This document shows, piece after piece, positions 9,407 through 19,913 of a DNA stretch of 64,000 bases. Both the position numbers and the translations under genes were made by a program. Source of the stretch: Candidatus Didemnitutus sp. (GTDB lineage Bacteria; Verrucomicrobiota; Verrucomicrobiia; Opitutales; Opitutaceae); NCBI GenBank assembly GCA_019634575.1, contig JAHCAY010000001.1, positions 434,001 to 498,000 on the forward strand. Reading direction: 5' to 3'. Each line of letters opens with the position of its first letter. Position 1 is the stretch's first letter. The notes under the pieces are model-generated. The model was given only the letters and a program-made list of their open reading frames with translations. It had not been told where the DNA came from and ran no database searches.

Positions 9407-10140
9407 GCTTCGCTCGCCTCCAGTTGGATTTGCTCCAGTCCGCCGCGCGCCGCCACCGCCGCACGGTCTCCCTCAAACACGAGCCGTCCGCGCTCCAACA
9501 CGACGAATCGGTCGCACAGCTCCTCCAAGTGCGGCGCGTCGTGCGAGCTCAGCACGACCGTGCGCCCGGCCGCCCGCTGCGCGACGAGCAGGGATCGCAC
9601 CTCGACTTGCGCCCGCACATCCAAGCCCGACGTCGGCTCGTCGAGCAGCAGCACCGCCGGATCGCGCAGCAGCGCCTGCGCAAGTCCGAGCCGCTGGCGC
9701 TGTCCCTTGGAAAGTTGCGCCGCCGCGCGCTCGGCCAGCGCGGACAGTCCCACTTGCGCGAGCGCACGTGCCGCCGCCTCTCTCGCCTCGCGCCGACTGC
9801 AACCGCCGATCATTGCCAAGCTCGCGAGGAACTCCGACGCCGCGACGAAGTCCGGCAAAATCGTTTCCTCCGGCAAATAGGCGACACGTCCCTCGCGCGC
9901 GGCCACGGCGGGCTTGCGCCCATCGACCTCGCAACTGCCGCTCGTCGCGTGGGCCAGACCCGCGCAAATCTTCAGCGTCGTGCTCTTGCCCGAGCCGTTC
10001 GCGCCGACCAGCGCACAGATCGTGCCGCGCGCCACGTGCAGCGTCACGCTGTCGAGCGCCCGCTGTGTCCGGCCGCGCCAATCCCCGGCGTAGCTTTTGG
10101 TCAGCCGCTCGATCCGCACGGCGGGCGCGAGGGAGGACAT
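9403..10140 (-). CDS. ABC transporter ATP-binding protein
   Basis: A 245-residue ABC ATPase. Walker A is GANGSGKST (near residue 41), the signature is LSKGQRQRLGLAQALL, and Walker B is VLLLDEPTSGLDVRAQ. The switch histidine lies in LSSHD. PEETILPDF after the Q-loop region is typical of the drug/gliding-type ABC-2 exporters (CcmA family) rather than importers. ATG 10140 is two bases after the acylphosphatase stop. It drives the adjacent permease, probably for export or membrane-lipid handling; the substrate is not deducible. Confidence 0.93.
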   Translation of the reverse strand: MSSLAPAVRIERLTKSYAGDWRGRTQRALDSVTLHVARGTICALVGANGSGKSTTLKICAGLAHATSGSCEVDGRKPAVAAREGRVAYLPEETILPDFVAASEFLASLAMIGGCSRREAREAAARALAQVGLSALAERAAAQLSKGQRQRLGLAQALLRDPAVLLLDEPTSGLDVRAQVEVRSLLVAQRAAGRTVVLSSHDAPHLEELCDRFVVLERGRLVFEGDRAAVAARGGLEQIQLEASEA

Positions 10141-10142
10141 CG

Positions 10143-10418
10143 TCAGCGAATCGTGAAGCCGGAAAACTGCGCGACGCGCCGCCCCGCCGTCCGCTCCGTC
10201 TTCCGGATGTAACCCGCGAGATGCTCCTGCACGGCGCCGACGAACGCGGCCACCTCCGCCTTTTCCCCCTCGGCCTCGAGCTGCACGCGACCGTCCGGGA
10301 GATTGCGCACGAAGCCGGAGACCTCGAATCCCTTGGCCACCTGCAAGGTCTGATAACGGAAACCCACGCCCTGCACGTGACCGGAAAAGAAGACGCTCTC
10401 GTGATGCACCTCGGCCAT
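10143..10418 (-). CDS. acyP: Acylphosphatase
   Basis: A small (91-residue) ferredoxin-like-fold enzyme that hydrolyses acyl phosphates. The family signature GHVQGVGFRYQTLQVA holds the phosphate loop and catalytic Arg (FR, about residue 20). The catalytic Asn is in GFVRNLPDGRVQLEAEG. ATG 10418 gives the normal length for the family; an upstream ATG at 10454 would add 12 atypical residues. First gene of a six-gene minus-strand run ending at menA. Confidence 0.95.
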   Translation of the reverse strand: MAEVHHESVFFSGHVQGVGFRYQTLQVAKGFEVSGFVRNLPDGRVQLEAEGEKAEVAAFVGAVQEHLAGYIRKTERTAGRRVAQFSGFTIR

Positions 10419-10547
10419 TCGCGCGATGACACCGCGCCGGCGAATTCCCGGCAAATCGAAACCGGCTTAGAACGAGAATTTTAATTGCGCGAGCAAGGTC
10501 GCTGCGCACACTCCCGCCAGCGTCCTTCCAGACGCTCCTTTTTTTCA

Positions 10548-11219
10548 ATGACCAATCAAGATTCCGACGGGATGTTCGAGAACGACTGGGAAGAACGCCG
10601 GGAGCTCTCGTGGACCGAAGCCGATTGGGAACAGTATCTGGCCGAGCACGAAACCGCGGTGCGCGACTACCTGAAACACTACGAGCAACTGCCCGCCGCC
10701 ACGGATCGCATCGATGAAGTCGCCCGCCGCATGGGCTGGGACATGCAGCCGGAGGAAGCGACCGAGGGCGAGATCGACGCCGCCAACGCCACCGAAAACG
10801 ACGAACCGGCATTCGACGAGGATTTCGATCTCTACACCGTCCACCGCAACCCGGTGCACATCGCCACCAAGGCCATCTACGTGAGCCTCGTCGCCAACTG
10901 GGAACGTGTCGCCTCCCACCCCGAGCGCATCCACCCCGCGGTCAGCCTGGCGGTGGCCGGCTCGCTCTACCGCGGCCGCGAGCACGCACTGCAGGCGGTC
11001 CAATCGCTCGACATGGGCGACTACGCGCTCGCCATCTGCTTCTTCAAACGCGCCCTCCGCGAACTCAACGACACGCTCGCCCGCCTCGGCGTCACGACCG
11101 ACTCCGACGGCGGCCTGCTGCAGCGTTACCGCGAATACGCCATGCCGCGCCTGTTCGATCTCCGCGAGATCTGGCTGCGGGTCATGGCCGAGTGCCGCCA
11201 CGCCGACAAGGGCGAGTAA
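10548..11219 (+). CDS. Acidic helical protein of unknown function
   Basis: 223 residues, soluble, with a strongly acidic N-terminal half (about 40% Asp/Glu in the stretch around residues 60-90) and a helical C-terminal half starting at HIATKAIYVSLVANWERV. The C-terminal half resembles a bundle or TPR-like pair, with ALAICFFKRALRELNDTLARLG near residues 160-181. I do not recognise the family. ATG 10548 is favoured over an upstream in-frame TTG or GTG because the residues before it are low-quality sequence. It is monocistronic: a divergent gene lies upstream and a strong terminator downstream. Confidence 0.8.
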   Translation: MTNQDSDGMFENDWEERRELSWTEADWEQYLAEHETAVRDYLKHYEQLPAATDRIDEVARRMGWDMQPEEATEGEIDAANATENDEPAFDEDFDLYTVHRNPVHIATKAIYVSLVANWERVASHPERIHPAVSLAVAGSLYRGREHALQAVQSLDMGDYALAICFFKRALRELNDTLARLGVTTDSDGGLLQRYREYAMPRLFDLREIWLRVMAECRHADKGE

Positions 11220-11251
11220 CCGCGCCACCGTTCCGCCCGCATCTTTCCCGC

Positions 11252-11278
11252 AGGCCTCACCGCACGTGAGGCCTTTTT
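11252..11278 (+). terminator. Rho-independent terminator
   Basis: A perfect 9-bp stem AGGCCTCAC / GTGAGGCCT with a five-base loop is followed by T residues to 11278. It lies 32 bases past the stop at 11219. Confidence 0.92.
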
Positions 11279-11298
11279 ATTGACCGCATTCGAATGCC

Positions 11299-11322
11299 GG
11301 AGGGCGCGGCTACCGCCGCGCC
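11299..11322. repeat. REP-like palindrome, GCCGCGCC family
   Basis: The 24-base element GGAGGGCGCGGCTACCGCCG... contains the stem GGCGCGGC / GCCGCGCC around a GGTA loop (read on the minus strand). The identical 24 bases recur at 55760-55783, where a second, inverted variant follows. Between here and uvrB (11323-11450) I see no gene. Confidence 0.7.
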
Positions 11323-11450
11323 GGGAGACTCGCTTGCGCGATGAATTTCTTCGGCTCGACCGAAGCCGGACTCCTCAGCCTAAGAAACCGCGAACGTGCC
11401 GAGGCGCGCGACGCGCACCGTCCTGTCCCAGACGCGCGCCATGGCCCACC

Positions 11451-13478
<2,028 letters not shown>

Positions 13479-13517
13479 CGGAACAGGGCTAACCAAACTC
13501 AGGCGCGCGGCAAACGC

Positions 13518-14930
13518 TCAAAGACCGAAGATGCGCAACAGTCCATCGCGCAGGCTCGCCATCCACTTCCGTTGTTCCGCCGCCTCGCCCTTGGCGGAAG
13601 TTTGCTGGCAGAGGAACACGCCGGTCCCCTCGAAGAGGTCGTCGAACAGCGGATTCTGACCGCGGAAATACGCCCAAAACGTCTCCGCGCGCACCGGCCG
13701 GTAGGCCAGCCCCGGCGTGAAACCGATCGTCGCGTCCTGATTCGCCCGCCGTCCCGGCACCGGCATCCCGGGTTGCGCCGCGAGCGCTTCCGCGCGCACG
13801 CCGCGACTGCCGGCGAGCAGCAACGTGCACGGGCCGACGAACTCGAAATACCGAAACTGGCCAGTCGCCCACGATTGCAGCGTGAACAACCGCCAGTGCC
13901 GCCGAATCGCCGTCGCCTTGCGCCCGAGCGGTCCGATCAAGCCGGCAAGATAGCTCGGTCGCAGAACCAGGCTTGCCCCCGCCGGCACGGTGACGACCGC
14001 GAGCTCCACATGCGCGTCGTCCTGACTCGAAAACGTCGCGCGCAGCTTGGCCTCGGGCGCGGCATTGCGCATCTCGATCAATTCCTTCAACCCCGCCGCG
14101 AGACAAGTGAACGGCATGCTCCAGTCGAGCAGCCAGCGCGTGCGCTTGAGCAGTCCTTCGTCGGAGGCCTGGAGGAATTTCTCCTTCACCCACAACACGT
14201 CGCCCGGTTCCAGCACGACATCGATCGATGCGTCGCTGCCACGCACGACGACCGCCTCCGCCGCCGGCTCGCCGAGCCGCACCGGCGCCCGGCTGGAAAT
14301 GAACGGCGCGACCACGAAATATGCCACCGCCCGCCCCAGCGGCGGTCCGAAAAACCAAATCGCGATGACCAGCAGCACATGTTTGCCGAACCGATCCCAC
14401 GCCGCGTGCGCGTAGTGCATCACGCGCGACTTCTGACGCTCCGCCGCCTGCCGCTGCACCTCGAGTTTGCCGAGCGCGATTTCGAGGCCGTCCTTTTCCC
14501 ATTGCGCGCGCTTCAGCGCCTCGCGCAGCGCCGCGACCTGATCGCGCGCCTCCTTCTCGGTCTGGCGGAGGCGGGCGAGACGTTCGTCGTTGAGCTTCAC
14601 CTGCTCGGTGGAAGTGCCCAGCCGCGCGAAGCCGCTGTTCAGCGCGTCGAGTTCGGCCGCAAGACGGCTCGCTTCGGCGGCCCGTTGCTCGTTGCGCGCC
14701 ACGTCGGCTTTCATGCCATCCGTGCGCACCTGCACATCGTGGAGAGCCTCGCGCAGCTTGCCGGCCTCACCGGTCAACACCCGGATGAGGTCCTGCCGGC
14801 GCAGATCGAAATCGACGTTGTCCCGCAGGTAGAGCCACAACCCAAACCCCGTCAGGCCAAGCACCAACAGCAGCAAGCCGAAGGTCAGCTTCTGCACGCA
14901 CCACGACAAAAATCTCGCCAGCGCTCCCAT
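13518..14930 (-). CDS. Membrane protein with coiled coil, unknown function
   Basis: 470 residues. A first membrane helix lies at about 17-35 (FGLLLLVLGLTGFGLWLYL). A coiled coil of about 120 residues follows (LREALHDVQ through LEVQRQAAERQK), then a second membrane region near 190-215 (HVLLVIAIWFFGPPLGRAVAYFVVAPF). The C-terminal half (220-470) is beta-rich and repeats a pattern of gated strands (EAVVVRGSDASIDVVLEPGDVLWVKEKF; VVTVPAGASLVLRPSYL; PCTLLLAGSRGV) that could be a jelly-roll or AIM24-like domain; I could not confirm it. It is separated from uvrB by 39 bases and probably leads the uvrB transcript. Confidence 0.78.
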   Translation of the reverse strand: MGALARFLSWCVQKLTFGLLLLVLGLTGFGLWLYLRDNVDFDLRRQDLIRVLTGEAGKLREALHDVQVRTDGMKADVARNEQRAAEASRLAAELDALNSGFARLGTSTEQVKLNDERLARLRQTEKEARDQVAALREALKRAQWEKDGLEIALGKLEVQRQAAERQKSRVMHYAHAAWDRFGKHVLLVIAIWFFGPPLGRAVAYFVVAPFISSRAPVRLGEPAAEAVVVRGSDASIDVVLEPGDVLWVKEKFLQASDEGLLKRTRWLLDWSMPFTCLAAGLKELIEMRNAAPEAKLRATFSSQDDAHVELAVVTVPAGASLVLRPSYLAGLIGPLGRKATAIRRHWRLFTLQSWATGQFRYFEFVGPCTLLLAGSRGVRAEALAAQPGMPVPGRRANQDATIGFTPGLAYRPVRAETFWAYFRGQNPLFDDLFEGTGVFLCQQTSAKGEAAEQRKWMASLRDGLLRIFGL

Positions 14931-15070
14931 AAATCACGGCCATTACTCTCGTAATAAGGCCTTTTCATTGAAGGGGCCGCCCGGCGGGAAGCCAATTGCT
15001 AAAGGGAACCCCGCCGACCATTGTCTCGTCCATTCGAACCCCGGCCCTCCGGCCAGAATCCTGTTATCCA

Positions 15071-16339
15071 ATGTCCCTTGCCAAAAGCATCTACACCTCG
15101 CCTGTCTTTCTCCAGGCCTGTAATCAATTCGACGCTGCCGCCGACATCCTCGGCATGGAAGCGGGCGTGCGCGAGCGCACCAAAGTGCCGCGCCGCACGC
15201 TGACCGTCAGCCTCCCCGTCCGCATGGACGACGGCCGCGTGATGACCTTCGAAGGTTACCGCGTGCAGCACAACATCTCCACCGGTCCCGCCAAAGGCGG
15301 CATCCGCTTCCACCAGGACGTCTCGCTCGGCGAAGTCGCCGCCCTCGCCATGTGGATGAGCTGGAAATGCTCCCTCGTCGGCCTGCCCTTCGGCGGCGCC
15401 AAGGGCGGCGTGGTCGTCAATGCCCGCGACATGTCCACCGGCGAACTCGAGCGCCTGTCCCGCCGTTACATGCAGGAAATCGCGACCTTCATCGGACCGA
15501 ACCTCGACATCCCGGCACCCGACGTCGGCACCAACGAACAGGTCATGGCGTGGATGATGGACACCTATTCCAACCACGTCGGCCACTACGACCCGGGCGT
15601 CATCACCGGCAAACCCATCGCGCTCGGCGGCTCCCTCGGCCGGCGCGAGGCCACCGGCGAAGGCGTCGCCTGGTTCACCAAGGCCTACCTCACCGACCTC
15701 GGCATCAAGCCCGCCGACACCACCGTGATCATCCAGGGCTTCGGCAACGTCGGCAGCGAGACCGCCCTCGCCCTCGCCGCATGGGGTGCGAAAGTCATCG
15801 GCATCTCCGACTTCACCGGCGGCATCTACAACCAGGCCGGCATCAACCTGAAGGACGCCCTCGCCTACGCCGCCACCAACAAATCCCTCCAAGGCTACAA
15901 GGGCGGCGCCTCGCTCACGAACGACGAACTCCTCGTGCAGCCCTGCACCGTCCTCATCCCCGCCGCCCTCGAACGCGTCATCACCGAAAAGAACGCCGGC
16001 CAGCTCAAGTGCCGCGTCATCGCCGAAGGCGCCAACGGCCCGACGACCAACGAAGCCGACAAGATCCTCGCCGAGCGCGGCGACATCGAGCTCATCCCCG
16101 ACGTGCTCTGCAACTCCGGCGGTGTCATCGTCTCCTACTTCGAGTGGCTGCAAAACCAGTCCGCCTATTACTGGTCGAAGGAGGAAGTCTTCGAGAAACT
16201 CCACCGCATGCTCGCCAAGGCGAAGGCGTCCGTCGACGAGACGAAGGCCAAATACAAGTGCTCGCGCCGCACCGCCGCCCTCGTGCTCGGCATCGCCCGC
16301 GTCGCCGAAGCCAAGGCCAAGCGCGGCCTGTTCCCGTAA
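15071..16339 (+). CDS. gdhA: Glutamate dehydrogenase (Glu/Leu/Phe/Val dehydrogenase family)
   Basis: 422 residues; catalyses reversible oxidative deamination of glutamate to 2-oxoglutarate and ammonia. Substrate-binding lysine is in GPAKGGIRFH, the catalytic lysine in GGAKGGVVV and the conserved Asp in PAPDVGTNEQVMAWMMD. The nucleotide fold has QGFGNVGSETA, followed by ISDFTGG with an acidic residue at the end of the second strand, which favours NAD over NADP but does not prove it. ATG 15071 gives the usual N-terminus. It has its own terminator, so it is monocistronic. Confidence 0.95.
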   Translation: MSLAKSIYTSPVFLQACNQFDAAADILGMEAGVRERTKVPRRTLTVSLPVRMDDGRVMTFEGYRVQHNISTGPAKGGIRFHQDVSLGEVAALAMWMSWKCSLVGLPFGGAKGGVVVNARDMSTGELERLSRRYMQEIATFIGPNLDIPAPDVGTNEQVMAWMMDTYSNHVGHYDPGVITGKPIALGGSLGRREATGEGVAWFTKAYLTDLGIKPADTTVIIQGFGNVGSETALALAAWGAKVIGISDFTGGIYNQAGINLKDALAYAATNKSLQGYKGGASLTNDELLVQPCTVLIPAALERVITEKNAGQLKCRVIAEGANGPTTNEADKILAERGDIELIPDVLCNSGGVIVSYFEWLQNQSAYYWSKEEVFEKLHRMLAKAKASVDETKAKYKCSRRTAALVLGIARVAEAKAKRGLFP

Positions 16340-16354
16340 GCAGCCGTTCGCCAA

Positions 16355-16377
16355 GTAGCGCCGGTCTCCGACCGGCG
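16355..16377. repeat. GTAG-headed REP palindrome after gdhA
   Basis: GTAG (16355-16358) is followed by a perfect 8-bp stem CGCCGGTC / GACCGGCG with loop TCC. This is the form of REP elements with a GTAG tetranucleotide head. It lies 15 bases after the gdhA stop. Confidence 0.7.
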
Positions 16378-16388
16378 AAAGCCATTCC

Positions 16389-16415
16389 GCCCGCGGTCAA
16401 AAGCCGCGGGCTTTT
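16389..16415 (+). terminator. Rho-independent terminator of gdhA
   Basis: Perfect 8-bp stem GCCCGCGG / CCGCGGGC with loop TCAAAAG, followed by four T residues. It lies 50 bases past the gdhA stop. Confidence 0.82.
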
Positions 16416-16452
16416 CATGATCTGTAGGCAGCGCGCTTGCGCGCGCCCCAGC

Positions 16453-16530
16453 TGTGGGAACCTCCTGGCAGGCGATTCGAGACGCCCGCCAACCGTTCAC
16501 GTGCCTATCGCCTGCAAGCAGGCTCCCACA
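16453..16530. repeat. REPIN-like inverted pair, TGTGGGA family
   Basis: The left arm begins TGTGGGAACCTCCTGGCAGG; the right arm, read on the minus strand, begins TGTGGGAGCCTGCTTGCAGG. The two face each other around a roughly 30-base spacer. A related single element (TGTAGGCAGCGCGCTTGCGC) lies just to the left at 16423-16446. It shares the TGTGGGAGC frame and the central CTTGC with the elements at 29216-29277 and 36511-36534, but has a different, still self-complementary stem. Confidence 0.78.
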
Positions 16531-16549
16531 GCAAAGCAAAGCCGCGCCC

Positions 16550-18268
16550 TCACCGCGCCGCCGCCGCGAACAGCGCCTTGCGCGTCGCCGCGTCCCGCTT
16601 CCGGTCCGTGCGCACCTCGAGCACGCGCACGCCGCGCGACGGCAGCTTCGCAAGCAACCGTTCGAAATGCCGCCAGTCGCGCACCAGCGTGTGACCGACA
16701 CCATACGTCGCACACAGCTTGGCGAAATCGACCGACTGCGGCGTCGCGAAGAACCGCTCGAACGGCGGCTCGAATTGCGCCACCGGCAAATGTCCGAAAA
16801 TGCCACCGCCGTCGTTGTTGATCAGCACCACCGTCAGGCTGCCGCGCAGCTCACGCGCGAGCAGAAAGCCGTTCGTGTCGTGCAACAGCGCGAGATCGCC
16901 CGTCACGAGCACGGTCGGCGCGCCACGATGCGCCAGGCCAATCGCCGTCGACAGCGTGCCGTCGATTCCATTCGCGCCGCGATTGCAGTGCACAGCGTGG
17001 CCGCAATCGTTGGCCGGCCAGAGATATTCCGCATCACGCACCGGCATCGAATTGGCAAACATCACCGTCGCGTCCTTCGGCAGCGCGCGCGGCAACAGCG
17101 CCATCGCCTGCCCTTCAAAAATCCCCTCGGCCTCCGCCAGACCGCGACGCAACCGACCCTCGACCCGACGCTCGAGCTCGCTCCAACGGCGCGCCCAATC
17201 GCGCGACGCCGGCCGAGCCCGCACCTTCGCCACGAAGCTCGCCACGTCCGAGCGAACCACGCGGGTCGCACTGTGCAGAGCATCGGGATTGTCGGTGCGC
17301 GTCGTCACGAAGGTCACGGGCACATCGCCCGCCTGCAGCCATTGCCGCAGCGGTTTGCTCGTCGGCCAGTCGTGCAGGCAGACCACGTGCGATGGTTGCA
17401 ATTCCTTCGCCCATTCCGCCGAGCGCGCGATGACGTCGTAGCGCGTGATCAATCCGGGCACCAGCGCCGCGAAATTCCGCAGCGGCGACAGCGCGTCCGC
17501 CAGCACCGGCCAGCCCAGTCGCTTCGCCAGCTTGCCGACCACTCGCGCGTAAGCCGCCGCGTCCGTCACACGCAACTGCCCGGCGACGATCACGCCGCGT
17601 CCACCAAGCGAGACCGCCTTGTCGGCCGTCGCGGCTGCCGCCGGCGCCTCGAGATGCGCGAAAAACTTCTCCCCGATTCCGCCCTTCAGTGCTTCCGCGC
17701 TTTCATCCTTGACCGGCGGCAACGGATCGCGGAACGGCGCGTTCAAGTGCACCGGCCCACCTACCGGCCACTGCGAACGTTCGACAGCGTGCGTCACCGT
17801 CTGCCGCAAGTAGCGCAGCATCGCCACGCTCGCCTCCGGCACGCACAGCTCGTGGTAGAAATTCACGTAGCCGCCGAACAACTTCTGCTGGTCAATCGTC
17901 TGCCCTGAGCGACACTCGCGCATCTCCGGCGGACGATCCGCCGTGATCACGATGAGTGGCACGCCGCTCTCGCGCGCCTCGATGATCGCCGGGAAGTAGT
18001 TGGCGCCCGCCGTGCCGCTCGTGCACAGGAGCACGACCGGACGATGCGATTGCCGCGCCAGCCCCAGGGCGAAGAACGCCGCCGAGCGCTCGTCGAGCAC
18101 CGGGATCGCCTCGAACGCGGGATGCGCCGCGAATTGCACCGTAAGCGGCGTCGAGCGCGAGCCGGGCGAGATCACCGCCTGCCGCACGCCGAGCCGCGCC
18201 AGCGTCTCGACCAGCACGCTGCCCCAGAGCGAATTCACATTGCGGAAATCGAGAGCGAGCTTCTGCAC
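16550..18268 (-). CDS. menD: SEPHCHC synthase (MenD), menaquinone biosynthesis
   Basis: A thiamin-diphosphate enzyme joining isochorismate and 2-oxoglutarate into SEPHCHC, the first committed step to menaquinone; 572 residues. The N-terminal pyrimidine-binding domain has SPGSRSTPLTVQFA and the conserved Glu region DERSAAFFALG. The C-terminal ThDP-binding part has NRGANGIDGTLSTAIGLAH, TGDLALLHDTNG and NNDGGGIFGHLP. GTG 18268 (MQKLALDFRN) matches the normal MenD N-terminus; an ATG further upstream would read through a dispersed inverted repeat and is rejected. menF lies directly upstream, in the same orientation. Confidence 0.94.
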   Translation of the reverse strand: MQKLALDFRNVNSLWGSVLVETLARLGVRQAVISPGSRSTPLTVQFAAHPAFEAIPVLDERSAAFFALGLARQSHRPVVLLCTSGTAGANYFPAIIEARESGVPLIVITADRPPEMRECRSGQTIDQQKLFGGYVNFYHELCVPEASVAMLRYLRQTVTHAVERSQWPVGGPVHLNAPFRDPLPPVKDESAEALKGGIGEKFFAHLEAPAAAATADKAVSLGGRGVIVAGQLRVTDAAAYARVVGKLAKRLGWPVLADALSPLRNFAALVPGLITRYDVIARSAEWAKELQPSHVVCLHDWPTSKPLRQWLQAGDVPVTFVTTRTDNPDALHSATRVVRSDVASFVAKVRARPASRDWARRWSELERRVEGRLRRGLAEAEGIFEGQAMALLPRALPKDATVMFANSMPVRDAEYLWPANDCGHAVHCNRGANGIDGTLSTAIGLAHRGAPTVLVTGDLALLHDTNGFLLARELRGSLTVVLINNDGGGIFGHLPVAQFEPPFERFFATPQSVDFAKLCATYGVGHTLVRDWRHFERLLAKLPSRGVRVLEVRTDRKRDAATRKALFAAAAR

Positions 18269-18279
18269 GACTGTTTTGA

Positions 18280-18356
18280 AACCACGAATGGACACGAATG
18301 AACACCAATAATTCACGAGGCCGAGCATTCGTGTCTATTCGTGTTCATTCGTGGTT
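18280..18356. repeat. Inverted repeat between menF and menD
   Basis: A 26-base arm (AACCACGAATGGACACGAAT...) at 18280-18305 faces an almost exact inverse at 18331-18356, two mismatches apart. The spacer is about 25 bases. Its AT-rich ACGAATG pattern is unlike the flanking coding sequence. The right end provides the stop codon of menF. Confidence 0.85.
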
Positions 18357-19779
18357 AACTTTCCGTCAGAGCCTCGATCAGGGCGCGGAACTTCAGCTCG
18401 GTTTCGGCGAACTCCTTCTCCGGATCGGAACCAGCCACGATGCCGGCACCGGCATAAGCCGTCGCTGTGCAGCCATCGACCAGCGCCGAGCGCAGGCCGA
18501 CGAAGAACTCGCCGCCGCCGCGATGATCGACCCAGCCGCAGGTGCCCGCGTAGAGCCCGCGCGCGAACGGCTCCAGCTGCGCGATGGCCGGCACGGCGCG
18601 CTCGCGCGGCGTGCCTCCGACCGCCGGCGTCGGATGCAGGCGAGCCACGAGATCGAGAATGTGCACCTCTGCGGGCAGCGTCGCGCTGATCGGCGTGTGC
18701 AGGTGCTGGACGTTGGCCAGGCCGAGCAGGCGCGGCTGCGCGGCATGTTCCAGCTGGATGCCAAGGTCGGCCAAGCGGCGTCCGATCGCGGCGATGACGA
18801 AGCGGTGCTCGCGCAGCTCCTTGTCGTCCTGCGCCAGCGCCCGGGCCAGCGCGGCATCTTCGCTGGCGGATTTACCGCGCGGTGCCGAGCCCGCGAGCGC
18901 TTCGGTGTGCATGCGGCCCTCGGTCACGCGCACGAGCCGCTCCGGCGAGGCGCCGATGAAACTTTGCCCACGGCCATTCGCGACCGAGAAGGCGTAGCAG
19001 CCCGCATAACGCTGGCGCAGATGATTCAATACGCCGAGCGGATGAAACGGCTCGGCGGTCGTCAGCCGCTGCGCGCGCGCCAGCACGATCTTCTCGTAGT
19101 CGCCGCGCGCGATGCCTTCGAGCCCGGCCGCGACCGCGCGCTGATAAGCGCCGGCGCCGCCAATTTCCTCGATCTGTTTCGGCGCGGACGGACGTTCGCG
19201 GTTGCGGGCCGAGGAATAGTCGAACGACCGGAACTTCGCGTGCGCCTTCGCAACCTTGGCCGTGACGAGGTCGAGCGGCAGCTCGGGTGTGATGACGAGG
19301 TTGGCCACCGCGACCGAGCCATCCCCACGCCGCGACACCTGCCAGCGCGGCACGAACACCCGCAAGGCCGGAAACGGCGCCCCGCCCGCCGCCTCGTCGG
19401 CGAAACCGGCCGCGACGAAGAAATGCGGTCCCGCGAACACCTCATCGAGCGGGCCAACGGCAATCGTCTGCGAGAGCGTTTGCGCAATGAATTCCTTGGC
19501 CGCCGCGAAACGCGACGGGCCGTGCGCTTCGAACGACAGCACCGCCTCCGCACCGGCCACGGCGAAACCCGAGCCGGGGCGCTCGATGTAGAAATGCGGC
19601 TCGCTCTCCTCGAAGATCGATTCGAGCACAGCGAGCGGATCGAGGCTCTCGACCGCCACGCTGATGCTCACGAGCTGCGGCCGACCGGCGACGCGCGCGC
19701 GCTCGGCACAGTCGCCCAAGAAAGCCCGCAGCGCCTCCGGGGTGGAGTTCGTCGTGGGGTTAATCGGGAGAATAGTCAT
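18355..19779 (-). CDS. menF: Isochorismate synthase (MenF)
   Basis: A chorismate-utilising enzyme of 474 residues that converts chorismate to isochorismate at the entry to menaquinone synthesis. Family landmarks are in the C-terminal half: IARGDYEKIVLARAQRL, SFIGASPERLVRV, EALAGSAPRG, DDKELREHRFV, LHPTPAVGGTPRE and GLYAGTCGWVD. It stands directly before menD, so isochorismate is passed to the next enzyme of the pathway. EntC-type siderophore function is possible in principle, but the menD neighbour argues for MenF. Confidence 0.93.
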   Translation of the reverse strand: MTILPINPTTNSTPEALRAFLGDCAERARVAGRPQLVSISVAVESLDPLAVLESIFEESEPHFYIERPGSGFAVAGAEAVLSFEAHGPSRFAAAKEFIAQTLSQTIAVGPLDEVFAGPHFFVAAGFADEAAGGAPFPALRVFVPRWQVSRRGDGSVAVANLVITPELPLDLVTAKVAKAHAKFRSFDYSSARNRERPSAPKQIEEIGGAGAYQRAVAAGLEGIARGDYEKIVLARAQRLTTAEPFHPLGVLNHLRQRYAGCYAFSVANGRGQSFIGASPERLVRVTEGRMHTEALAGSAPRGKSASEDAALARALAQDDKELREHRFVIAAIGRRLADLGIQLEHAAQPRLLGLANVQHLHTPISATLPAEVHILDLVARLHPTPAVGGTPRERAVPAIAQLEPFARGLYAGTCGWVDHRGGGEFFVGLRSALVDGCTATAYAGAGIVAGSDPEKEFAETELKFRALIEALTES

Positions 19780-19794
19780 GACGCCGCTAATTCC

Positions 19795-19881
19795 GAGGTG
19801 GTCGTCGACGTCCCCGGCGACGACACGTTGCGGCCATCATTCGCGCTGCAAGTCGCCGTCGGGGACGACGGCGACCACCTC
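19795..19881. repeat. Long imperfect palindrome between menF and metG
   Basis: The left arm GAGGTGGTCGTCGACGTCCC and the right arm (inverse GAGGTGGTCGCCGTCGTCCC) are about 28 bases long and differ at a few positions. A spacer of about 30 bases separates them. The two-arm layout resembles the other REP-like pairs in the window, but the sequence family is different. Confidence 0.75.
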
Positions 19882-19913
19882 ACGCGCGCGCGATCGACAT
19901 TCATGCGAACGTG

